A DNA stretch of 39,095 nt from DAOOWV01 sp035371485 (GTDB lineage: Bacteria; Patescibacteriota; Dojkabacteria; JAFGLO01): positions 1-39,095 of the forward strand of contig DAOOWV010000009.1 of NCBI GenBank assembly GCA_035371485.1, given 5' to 3'. This document shows positions 7,325-14,435 of this stretch, piece after piece (positions within the stretch are counted from its first letter, which is position 1; each line of letters starts with the position of its first letter). The notes under the pieces are model-generated. The model had not been told where the DNA came from. It made no database searches and saw only the letters and a program-made list of their open reading frames with translations. The position numbers and the translations under genes are program-made.

Positions 7325-8521
7325 CTATAATTCGTTACTAATTTCAAACATTTCTGTTCTTTCACGATACCTCACAATGTCATTAACAAAAATTACAACA
7401 CTTAGCAACAAAAGGATAATCATTCCAATTGTTAAAATAATTTGTTCAAATTTAGGAGAAACCTTTTTGCGAGTAACAAGTTCAACTAATAATAAAACTA
7501 CGTATCCTCCATCTAAAACTGGAAAAGGCAAGATATTTACAAAAGCCAAGTTTAGGCTAATAAATGCAGACAATAACAAGGTATCATAAACCCATGCTGG
7601 TCCCTTGCTGACAGCTTCAACTGTTTGATAAACAGCTACCGGACCAGAAAACACGTCCTGTAAAACATCAAATTTTTTCTCACTAAATGCCAAACCAACA
7701 ACTTTTGATAAAATTCTTAATTGATATTGAAGATAATTTATGCTATGAGCTATACCAGAAGTTGCTTTTCCTATTAAAGAAGGATAACTTACCTCAACAC
7801 TTTCAATTGCAAGCCAGTAAATTCCAACCAAACCGTCGTCTCCTACTTCCACTTCATAGTCATTAGTTTTGTTTTCTTCATCAATAATGGTTAGTACAAC
7901 TGTTTCACCTTTATTGGCTTTCATCTTTTCCGAAAATTGATCCTGTCCTTCTAACTCTTCACCATTAACCTTGGTCACAACCCCAACAGTGGGAATATTA
8001 GCTTTAAATGATGGGAAATTTTGCACCTCTTCCCATGATAAATCGGGGTAATATTCAACCTCTTCTTCACTCCCAGGATAACCATACATTGTTGCATCTG
8101 CATCCTTAACTTCTACTTTACCAAACACTGGAAGTTGTGTTTTAGTATCTAGAATCGAATAGTCAAAATTGTCGACAAAACCTTTGGAAAAAAGTAATAT
8201 AAAAAACAATAATGAGGCAAACACAAAGTTCATAAAAACTCCAGCTGTTATAACTAACATCCTTTGCCAAACTGGTCGTTGACTATAACTATCTTTTCCC
8301 TTTTCCTCACCTTCCTGTCCATATATTTTTACATAGCCACCTAATGGAAGCAATTTTAGTTTAAACTTGATATCTTTATATACACGCTCAACAATAGATG
8401 GACCGAAACCAATAGCGAATTCTTCTACTTTTATTTTAAGAAGTAATGCAGAAACAAAATGCCCGAGCTCATGAACCAAGACTAATATTCCAATTATAAC
8501 GATAAAAATCAATAGTGACAT
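7325..8521 (-). CDS. rseP: Site-2 membrane protease RseP (M50)
   Basis: A 398-residue intramembrane zinc metalloprotease. HELGH at residues 17-21 lies in the first membrane helix; NILPFPVLDGGYVV near the C-terminus is the second active-site motif (NxxPxPxLDG). A PDZ-like region (about 170-240: GVVTKVNGEELEGQDQF) lies between. Several hydrophobic helices, the last near residues 355-380. It would cleave membrane-embedded regulatory proteins or signal-peptide remnants. It starts one base after the frr stop; the usual intervening uppS, cdsA and dxr are absent here. Confidence 0.92.
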   Translation of the reverse strand: MSLLIFIVIIGILVLVHELGHFVSALLLKIKVEEFAIGFGPSIVERVYKDIKFKLKLLPLGGYVKIYGQEGEEKGKDSYSQRPVWQRMLVITAGVFMNFVFASLLFFILLFSKGFVDNFDYSILDTKTQLPVFGKVEVKDADATMYGYPGSEEEVEYYPDLSWEEVQNFPSFKANIPTVGVVTKVNGEELEGQDQFSEKMKANKGETVVLTIIDEENKTNDYEVEVGDDGLVGIYWLAIESVEVSYPSLIGKATSGIAHSINYLQYQLRILSKVVGLAFSEKKFDVLQDVFSGPVAVYQTVEAVSKGPAWVYDTLLLSAFISLNLAFVNILPFPVLDGGYVVLLLVELVTRKKVSPKFEQIILTIGMIILLLLSVVIFVNDIVRYRERTEMFEISNEL

Positions 8522-8522
8522 T

Positions 8523-9086
8523 TTAAATTTGTAATAAATCTTTTTCTTTTTCTGCTAATAATGACTCTATTTTATCCATCTTTGACTTAACCACCTTCTC
8601 AACCTCATCTCTCATTATTTTTTCATCAGATTCACTAATTTCTTTTGCATCTTCCAATTCTTTAACGTAGGTCATCATTTTATTTCTTATGTCCCTAATT
8701 CTTTGTCTTCCTTCTTCTGCTAATTCTTTTGCAACCTTTACATAATCTCTTCTTCTTTCCTCTGTTAATGGGGCCGATTTCACATAGATTACATTACCGT
8801 CTATTCGTAAACTAAATCTTCTTTCATCAAGTCTTATTGCCTTTTCTACCATTTTTAATAGCGATTGATCCCAAGTCTGTACAGCAAGAGTTGAAGAATC
8901 TACAACAGTGACGTTAGCAAGTTGCTTTAATGGGGATTGTCCTCCATAAGCCTCAACTTGAACCTCATCCAATAGAGAGGCCAACACTCGCCCTCCTCTT
9001 ATAGTGTTAAATTGTTCAACTACATAAGTGATAACAGAATCTATCTGCTTTTCACCATCTTCTAAGCTGACTCCCCTACCTGCCAT
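8523..9086 (-). CDS. frr: Ribosome recycling factor
   Basis: A 187-residue protein of normal RRF length, which with EF-G splits the post-termination ribosome. Typical features are FNTIRGGRVLASLLDEVQVEAYG, SPLKQLANV, LAVQTWDQSLLKMVEKAIR, PLTEERRRDYVKVAKELAEEGRQRIRDIR and a long C-terminal helix. The conserved core aligns from near the N-terminus, so the start at 9086 is probably right, giving a 25-base overlap with tsf. No pyrH lies between them. Confidence 0.95.
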   Translation of the reverse strand: MAGRGVSLEDGEKQIDSVITYVVEQFNTIRGGRVLASLLDEVQVEAYGGQSPLKQLANVTVVDSSTLAVQTWDQSLLKMVEKAIRLDERRFSLRIDGNVIYVKSAPLTEERRRDYVKVAKELAEEGRQRIRDIRNKMMTYVKELEDAKEISESDEKIMRDEVEKVVKSKMDKIESLLAEKEKDLLQI

Positions 9087-9664
9087 ATTAAAAATCGCTT
9101 AATTAAGATACGTTCACCAAATTTAGCAAGAATTTCCGAAAGCATATCTTGAATAGTTTTTGCATCTTCCTTGAAGAAAACTTGCTCTAAAAGACACACT
9201 TCCTTGTAGTATGATTCAATTTTACCTTTTAAAACAGACTCAATAACATTCTCAGGTTTTCCTTGTTTTTTAAATTCATCCCTCCATATTGAGGCTTCTT
9301 TTTCTAGTTGATCTTTAGGAACATCTTCTCTTGAAATATATAAAGGCTTCATTGCAGCAACTTGCATCGCAACATCATGAGCAAATTCTCTAAAAATCTC
9401 ATTTTGTGCAACGAAATCGGTTTCACAGCCAACTTCAACAAGTGCTACTAAAGTATGATCAACTCCGTGCTCATAAACTCCAATTACTCCGTTAGATGAC
9501 TTTTTACCTGCTCTACTTTCAAATTTTATTAACCCTTGTTTTCTAATCTCTTCCATAGCTTTTTCATAATTACCATTTGTTCGCTCTAAAATATCCTTAC
9601 ACGTGTTTATTCCAACTCCAGTTGCATCTCTTAATCTCTTTATTTCTTCTAAAGCAACAGCCAT
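9062..9664 (-). CDS. tsf: Elongation factor Ts
   Basis: A 200-residue short-form EF-Ts, the nucleotide exchange factor for EF-Tu. N-terminal UBA-like domain EEIKRLRDATGVGINTCKDIL (residues about 5-40), then SNGVIGVYEH and VALVEVGCETDFVAQNEIF, the TDFVA motif contacting EF-Tu. The C-terminal part has a KGKIESYYKEVCLLEQVF stretch typical of the second dimerisation-like subdomain. It follows rpsB by 19 bases and overlaps frr by 25 bases. Confidence 0.95.
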   Translation of the reverse strand: MAVALEEIKRLRDATGVGINTCKDILERTNGNYEKAMEEIRKQGLIKFESRAGKKSSNGVIGVYEHGVDHTLVALVEVGCETDFVAQNEIFREFAHDVAMQVAAMKPLYISREDVPKDQLEKEASIWRDEFKKQGKPENVIESVLKGKIESYYKEVCLLEQVFFKEDAKTIQDMLSEILAKFGERILIKRFLIWQVGESA

Positions 9665-9683
9665 TTCTATTTTAATTCATAAT

Positions 9684-10946
9684 TTATTTAATCTTTGAAA
9701 CAGCAGATATTATTTTTTCTGCCATTTTTTCACCAACACCTTTTATTTCAATTAGACCTTCTTTTCCTAACTTTTTTACATCCTCAACAGTTTTTACTTT
9801 ACCAACTTTCAATAATGATAACTCTTTATCTGAAAGACCAATATTTTTAAGAGTAATAGCCTTCACTTTTTTTTCAACTTTCTTCACCACTTTTTTAGTA
9901 GCTTTAGGTTTTACTTTCTTCTCAACGGCCTTTTTCTCAACCACTTTCTTTTCAACAACCTTTTCTTCTACAGTTTTCTTAGTAGAAACTTCTTTCTTAA
10001 TAATTTTTTCCGCCTCTTCTCCAATTTCAGCATCTTCACTTACATCATCTTCAACTATTTTAACTTGTTTTATCTTTGATAAGGATAATTTCTTCGCTAG
10101 ATTTTCATCTTTCATAGCTCTCATCTTTTGAGCTTTTAATTCTCTTTCTGCTTCCTTTTGTTTTTTGACTTCATTTGCCTCAGATTCAAATTGAGCAAGT
10201 AACACAGCTCTTCTTTCTATCTGAGCTTTGATATCTCTTGCAGAAGTTGTATCTTTTATGACCTGTCCAATTGTATGCAAGAAAATTTCAACTGACTTAG
10301 TAGCATCATCATTTCCTGGTATAAAATAATCAAAAACATCAGGATTACAATTGGTATCACACATACCAAATACTGGAACAGACATTGCTTTTGCCTCATT
10401 GATTACACTTCTTTCAACCAAAGAATCAATAACAATTACTGCTTTTGGAAGCTTGTCCATAAAAAGCACACCCCCAAAAAGGAACATTTTCCTATCAAGG
10501 ATTTTTTTAACTTCTATTCTCTCTTTCTTGGTTCTATCCAACATACCTTTGTAATATTCCTCTTCTAAACTCATCATCTTCTTTATACCATCTCTGACTA
10601 AATCAAAATTTGTTAATGTTCCCCCCGGCCACCTATTAGAAATATAATGCATACCATACATTAAAGATAATGTCTTTACTGCATTAGTCGCTTGTTTTTT
10701 GGTTCCTACAACAAGAACGCTACCTGTTTTAGCTCTTCTACTTAACTCTTCCAAAAATGGGGAAAACATTGAAACCGTCTTATTAATATCAATTATATGT
10801 ACACCGTCTTTAGTTGTATAAATGTACTCACCCATTTTAGGATACCATTTTGACTTTGTGTGACCAAAATGAAATCCAGCCTTAAAAAGATCTTGGGCTG
10901 ATGGTACTGAATAATTGACAGTATTAGTAGTATTAGGTTTTTCCAT
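9684..10946 (-). CDS. rpsB: 30S ribosomal protein S2 with Lys-rich linker and C-terminal helix-hairpin-helix domain
   Basis: I choose the ATG at 10946 (420 residues), not the upstream ATG at 10982, because GAAAGGAG (complement at 10951-10958) precedes it by four bases while no ribosome site precedes the longer form. Residues about 15-230 are S2: LFKAGFHFGHTKSKWYPKM, GVHIIDINKT, VGTKKQA, NRWPGGTLTN and DSLVERSVINEAK. Residues about 245-360 are charged, with VEKK-type repeats. The final about 55 residues (IGLSDKELSLL...GLIEIKGVGEKMAEKI) form a helix-hairpin-helix like those in DNA-binding proteins and the RNA polymerase alpha C-terminal domain. Ordinary S2 is about 230-260 residues. First gene of rpsB-tsf-frr-rseP. 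Confidence 0.92.
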   Translation of the reverse strand: MEKPNTTNTVNYSVPSAQDLFKAGFHFGHTKSKWYPKMGEYIYTTKDGVHIIDINKTVSMFSPFLEELSRRAKTGSVLVVGTKKQATNAVKTLSLMYGMHYISNRWPGGTLTNFDLVRDGIKKMMSLEEEYYKGMLDRTKKERIEVKKILDRKMFLFGGVLFMDKLPKAVIVIDSLVERSVINEAKAMSVPVFGMCDTNCNPDVFDYFIPGNDDATKSVEIFLHTIGQVIKDTTSARDIKAQIERRAVLLAQFESEANEVKKQKEAERELKAQKMRAMKDENLAKKLSLSKIKQVKIVEDDVSEDAEIGEEAEKIIKKEVSTKKTVEEKVVEKKVVEKKAVEKKVKPKATKKVVKKVEKKVKAITLKNIGLSDKELSLLKVGKVKTVEDVKKLGKEGLIEIKGVGEKMAEKIISAVSKIK

Positions 10947-10950
10947 AAAA

Positions 10951-10996
10951 CTCCTTTCTGCTTCCTTCAAGATGTCATCCACTAATATGGAAGGAG
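10951..10996 (-). promoter_or_regulatory. rpsB ribosome binding site and complementary leader element
   Basis: The Shine-Dalgarno site GAAAGGAG (complement at 10951-10958) decides the rpsB start. Upstream in the same leader, CTCCTTCC (complement at 10989-10996) can pair with it, while the intervening GGAAG (complement within 10961-10965) can pair with the same CTTCC. This would allow alternative hairpins that hide or expose the ribosome site. Confidence 0.45.
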
Positions 10997-11038
10997 CGTA
11001 CCCTGAAGTGCTTTTATATATTAAATATCAACTTCATG

Positions 11039-11067
11039 ATTGTAACAGATATATTTGTAAAAAACAA
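11039..11067 (-). promoter_or_regulatory. Promoter of the rpsB-tsf-frr operon
   Basis: On the minus strand TTGTTT (complement 11062-11067), 17 bases, then TGTTACAAT, an extended -10 (TACAAT complement 11039-11044). Start would be near 11032, leaving a leader of about 85 bases before the rpsB ATG. Confidence 0.6.
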
Positions 11068-11086
11068 GAATGAAAAGTAAATGCAA

Positions 11087-12499
11087 TTATTGGGTTAATA
11101 GATGTTTTACTATTTTTTCAATTTCAGGCAGAATTTCCGATCTAGGATCACGATGCTTAACCCATATGTAAGGTTTTTGAGTTATTAACTCTTCCCTAAT
11201 AAATTTAATTATATCTTTTGCACCTATATTCCTTACAATTTTATCTCTTACATAGTCCCTCTCGTACTTGTACGGCATTAAGTCAGTAATTAAGCAACCG
11301 GCAATACTTATTGAATATGATTTGTCATGATCCACATTCATTACAAATACACTTTTACTAACCTCATGTTCAATCCACTGTTTTCCAACTTCTGAGTTTA
11401 GAAACTTTTCAAATTTGGGCTTATTCCCATTTCTCCCATAAATTACATCCCACATATTTTCAAGTACTTGTTTTTCGAGTCCTTTTTCAAAATTGGTAGA
11501 AAAACCATAAATATTCCAATCAATAGTTTGACGTGAATTAAAGCTTCTAACTTCATAAACCAGATGATTCTCATCCCTAAGAGTCTTATGCAAAAGGAAA
11601 GCTAATAATCTATCTGCAAAAACATATAAAATTGAACGCCTATAAGATTCTGTCGTATACTTTTCACTTCTCTCCCTCGTTTTTAGTATTCCAATCTCAA
11701 TTGAAACGTTCTGAGCTTTTTCGTCTCTAAAATATCCAACTTTGTTTTCATTTTCCAGCTTATAAAAATGAGACTTTGCAGAAAGCCCACCCTCTTTCAT
11801 TCCATTAAGAAGTTCTGAATATTCATTGATTACTTTTACCGAAGGTTTGATTCCTGATTGAACCGCAATTACAGTAGATTCATTTTTTCTTATAACATTC
11901 CATAGTTTCTGAAGATGACTTACCTCAATTTGCTTTATATTCTTTTTATCCCCAAGTACCCTTTTTAAATATCTTTTGTACCTACCGTTCAGGATAAATT
12001 TATTAAACTCTAAACTTTCATTTTTTCTTTCAGAAGGATATCTACCTAATTCCGCAAGAATTACTGAACGCTCTTCCTCAATATATTTAGAAAAAAGTTC
12101 ACTAGGATAACTCATTATATATGACAAAAATTGAATTGCTCTTTTATAACCTAAAACATGGGTATCAACACCAAAACACAACATATTATCACTAGTAAAC
12201 GCATAACTAAAAATTGCTGGTTTTTCTCTGGTTCCAAAACAAAATGAATCCATTGCCTCTTGTGTTTTAAGTACACCATTAGGTCTACATAGCATATGTT
12301 CAAGAAAATGCGCTGTACCTAAAGGCAGTTTGAGTTGTTTTTCATACAATGCACCTCCCTTAAACAAAATACTTAAATTACATTCACTACAACCCAATTT
12401 GTGAGTATATAAAAGACGTTTTCCATTCCCGAGATCATACAGAAACAATTGGGCAGAATAATCAGAATCTTTCCAACTATCAATCAATTTGGGACTCAT
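11087..12499 (-). CDS. M16 family (pitrilysin/insulinase-type) metallopeptidase
   Basis: A 470-residue M16B-size protein. The inverted zinc motif HFLEH lies in LPLGTAHFLEHMLC at about residue 64, and the downstream ligand Glu in YIEEERSVILAELGRYP about 75 residues later, so the zinc site appears complete. The second half has the R/Y region of the non-catalytic M16 domain (ENHLVYEVRSFNS). Members degrade peptides inside a clam-shell chamber; the substrate is unknown, and M16 proteins often work as pairs though only one gene is here. No signal peptide, so cytoplasmic. It follows rnhC by 6 bases. Confidence 0.85.
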   Translation of the reverse strand: MSPKLIDSWKDSDYSAQLFLYDLGNGKRLLYTHKLGCSECNLSILFKGGALYEKQLKLPLGTAHFLEHMLCRPNGVLKTQEAMDSFCFGTREKPAIFSYAFTSDNMLCFGVDTHVLGYKRAIQFLSYIMSYPSELFSKYIEEERSVILAELGRYPSERKNESLEFNKFILNGRYKRYLKRVLGDKKNIKQIEVSHLQKLWNVIRKNESTVIAVQSGIKPSVKVINEYSELLNGMKEGGLSAKSHFYKLENENKVGYFRDEKAQNVSIEIGILKTRERSEKYTTESYRRSILYVFADRLLAFLLHKTLRDENHLVYEVRSFNSRQTIDWNIYGFSTNFEKGLEKQVLENMWDVIYGRNGNKPKFEKFLNSEVGKQWIEHEVSKSVFVMNVDHDKSYSISIAGCLITDLMPYKYERDYVRDKIVRNIGAKDIIKFIREELITQKPYIWVKHRDPRSEILPEIEKIVKHLLTQ

Positions 12500-12505
12500 A
12501 AAAAT

Positions 12506-13402
12506 CTACTTTAATTTAAAATGCAATTTTGCTATTTTACCTAGCTCAATTCCTCCATATTTCTCTATAAATTCCATGCGTTGATGCTTAACTAAATCAC
12601 TAACTCCAAAAGCAAATTTCATACCAAATTTATTTCTAAGTTTTTCCATTTCGGTTATAAAAATAGCTCTGGCCACTATTGAAGCAGACGCAACTGCAAC
12701 ATCCCTTTCTCCTTTATGTACTTGAATAATCCTACATTTGTTTGATTTCTCTAACATAGCATCTCCAACTCTTGAATCGTGCTTAGCAAATTTATCTATA
12801 ATTATTAAAGAACATTCTTTATCTGAAATATTCAACAAATTCTCTGCAACTCTCGAATGTCCCCATGCAAGCAATTTATTAATATTTTTAAAACTTGAGT
12901 AAAGTTGATTGTATTTTTCAGGAGAAATTACAACCTTTTCACAAGTAATTTTTTTACTAAACTTTAAAAAAAGCTCAATTATCTTCTTATCTGACAACTT
13001 TTTGGAATCACGCACACCAAGTTCTTCCAAATATTTAATATCTTTTTCATCAACAAGAACTCCCCCAATTACCAATGGACCAAAGAAATCCCCTTTACCA
13101 GATTCGTCAATTCCAATCCTTGTTTGATTATAATCATAGTCCGAAATACTTTTAGAAACAGAATCATCAACTAACAATTTCGATATTTCATCAGCTAGCG
13201 CCTCATTCTTACCCTGCACCATTACCTTTCTTTTACCTGAAGCTTCTTTTTCATAAATATTCATTACAATACTTTCGGTTCCTTTCTCAATAATATAAGA
13301 AGAAGCATATGGAATCTTCCTTTCTTGAACCTTATACAGTAAAAACACTTTATTCTTGAGTATTAAAACATTTTTAGTTGAAACCTCAAATACTTTATTC
13401 AT
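12506..13402 (-). CDS. rnhC: Ribonuclease HIII
   Basis: A 298-residue protein, near the length of B. subtilis RnhC. The hallmark RIGIDESGKGDFFGPLVIGGVLV (about residues 91-113) carries the first catalytic Asp and Glu and the GKGD sequence that separates HIII from HII. VRDSKKLSDKKI, IIDKFAKHD and VASASIVARAIF follow. Residues 1-85 would be the TBP-like substrate-binding domain. It removes RNA from RNA-DNA hybrids. The start codon lies in heptamer array G, 27 bases from the recR stop. Confidence 0.92.
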   Translation of the reverse strand: MNKVFEVSTKNVLILKNKVFLLYKVQERKIPYASSYIIEKGTESIVMNIYEKEASGKRKVMVQGKNEALADEISKLLVDDSVSKSISDYDYNQTRIGIDESGKGDFFGPLVIGGVLVDEKDIKYLEELGVRDSKKLSDKKIIELFLKFSKKITCEKVVISPEKYNQLYSSFKNINKLLAWGHSRVAENLLNISDKECSLIIIDKFAKHDSRVGDAMLEKSNKCRIIQVHKGERDVAVASASIVARAIFITEMEKLRNKFGMKFAFGVSDLVKHQRMEFIEKYGGIELGKIAKLHFKLK

Positions 13403-13431
13403 TATTACTTATTACTTATTATTTGTTACTT
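13397..13431. repeat. Heptamer tandem array G (5 units)
   Basis: Five in-phase units fill 13397-13431: ATTCATT, ATTACTT twice, ATTATTT, GTTACTT. The array fills the whole recR-rnhC gap, includes the rnhC start codon (13400-13402) and runs into the recR stop codon (13430-13432). Confidence 0.75.
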
Positions 13432-14056
13432 ACTTACCAACCTCCACTCTTCCTACTAAGGCTCTTCCAAGTGTAGAAGTGTCGGTATATTGAAGATCTG
13501 AGCCTGTTTGTAATCCCTGAGCAAGTTTTGAAAACTTAATGTTCACAACACCTGAACTGCTAATTTTTTTTATGACGTAATTTATTGTTACCTCAGACTG
13601 TAGAGAAGGTGCAAATGCAAAAATTATTTCAATCTGTTTCTTATCAACTGAGAGTTTCTTTAATAAATCAGTTAATTCGTCTATCAACAATTCATCAGGC
13701 CCAACTCCGTTAGTAGGATCAATGACACCACCCAAAACGAAATATTTACCACGATGAAGTTTTGTATCTTCAATAAGCTGAACATCTAGGGGAGTTTCAA
13801 CAACACAAATTTGAAATTTATCTCTTGAATCATCAGTACAAATTTTACAAGGATCTAGATCAGTTTTATTATAACAAATAGAGCAAGTTTTAGTTTCTAA
13901 AAGCATTCTTTTTATTGCATCCGCAAGTCGTAGTCCTTCCTCTTTAGGGGCATTTAGATAGAAATAAACAAATCTTTGAGCACTTTTTTCACCTATTCCT
14001 GGAAGTCTTTTAAAAAGTGAAACAACTTTTTCAATGCTACTTTGTTCCTGATCCAT
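13430..14056 (-). CDS. recR: Recombination mediator RecR
   Basis: A 208-residue RecR of standard size, which helps load RecA on gaps. LFKRLPGIGEKSAQRFVYF at about residues 12-30 is the helix-hairpin-helix; CSICYNKTDLDPCKIC (about 56-71) is the four-cysteine zinc finger; ICVVETPLDVQLIE starts the Toprim domain, followed by YFVLGGVIDPTNGVGPD and a C-terminal Walker-B-like stretch. It lies two bases after ybaB in the conserved dnaX-ybaB-recR order. Confidence 0.95.
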   Translation of the reverse strand: MDQEQSSIEKVVSLFKRLPGIGEKSAQRFVYFYLNAPKEEGLRLADAIKRMLLETKTCSICYNKTDLDPCKICTDDSRDKFQICVVETPLDVQLIEDTKLHRGKYFVLGGVIDPTNGVGPDELLIDELTDLLKKLSVDKKQIEIIFAFAPSLQSEVTINYVIKKISSSGVVNIKFSKLAQGLQTGSDLQYTDTSTLGRALVGRVEVGK

Positions 14057-14058
14057 TG

Positions 14059-14361
14059 TTATTTACCTAAAAGCCCTTTAAGTTGATCTAAATCCATTGA
14101 ACTCATCATGACTTTTTGAAGTTTTTTACCATAATCTTTAAAGGCTTCTTTAAAACATTTTTTTACCTCATCGGAAGAAGCATTTTCAAACCATTCTTCA
14201 TTAATAAAGATATCTTCTAATTCTTGTGAAGCCGTCATATATATTTTAACCATCTTGTTCTTAGATTCACCAACAATTTTCTGTTGATCCATCTTCTTTT
14301 TCATCATTCGTGCTTCCTTCTGGAGTTTATACATATCTCCAACATTATTAAAAACATTCAT
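14059..14361 (-). CDS. Nucleoid-associated protein, YbaB/EbfC family
   Basis: A 100-residue protein. The N-terminal helix with repeated Lys/Met (MYKLQKEARMMKKKMDQQKI), the central VKIYMTASQELEDIFINEEWF, and the C-terminal KLQKVMMSSMDLDQLKGLLGK match the YbaB/EbfC family, small dimeric DNA-binding proteins. The position between dnaX and recR is the conserved one and is the strongest support. Confidence 0.88.
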   Translation of the reverse strand: MNVFNNVGDMYKLQKEARMMKKKMDQQKIVGESKNKMVKIYMTASQELEDIFINEEWFENASSDEVKKCFKEAFKDYGKKLQKVMMSSMDLDQLKGLLGK

Positions 14362-14400
14362 TGTTTTTTAACTAAACTAATATAATTAACAAAATTTATC

Positions 14401-14435
14401 TATCACTTCTCACTTATCACATGTCACTTAACTAA
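14401..14435. repeat. Heptamer tandem array H (5 units)
   Basis: Five in-phase units at 14401-14435: TATCACT, TCTCACT, TATCACA, TGTCACT, TAACTAA. It lies in the 70-base dnaX-ybaB gap and contains the dnaX stop codon (14432-14434). Its reverse complement resembles array B (AGTGATA against CAGTGAT). Confidence 0.75.

Noticed and set aside
9665..9690. Possible further heptamer array between rpsB and tsf
   Set aside because: Only two similar units (AATTCAT, AATTTAT); too short in AT-rich DNA.
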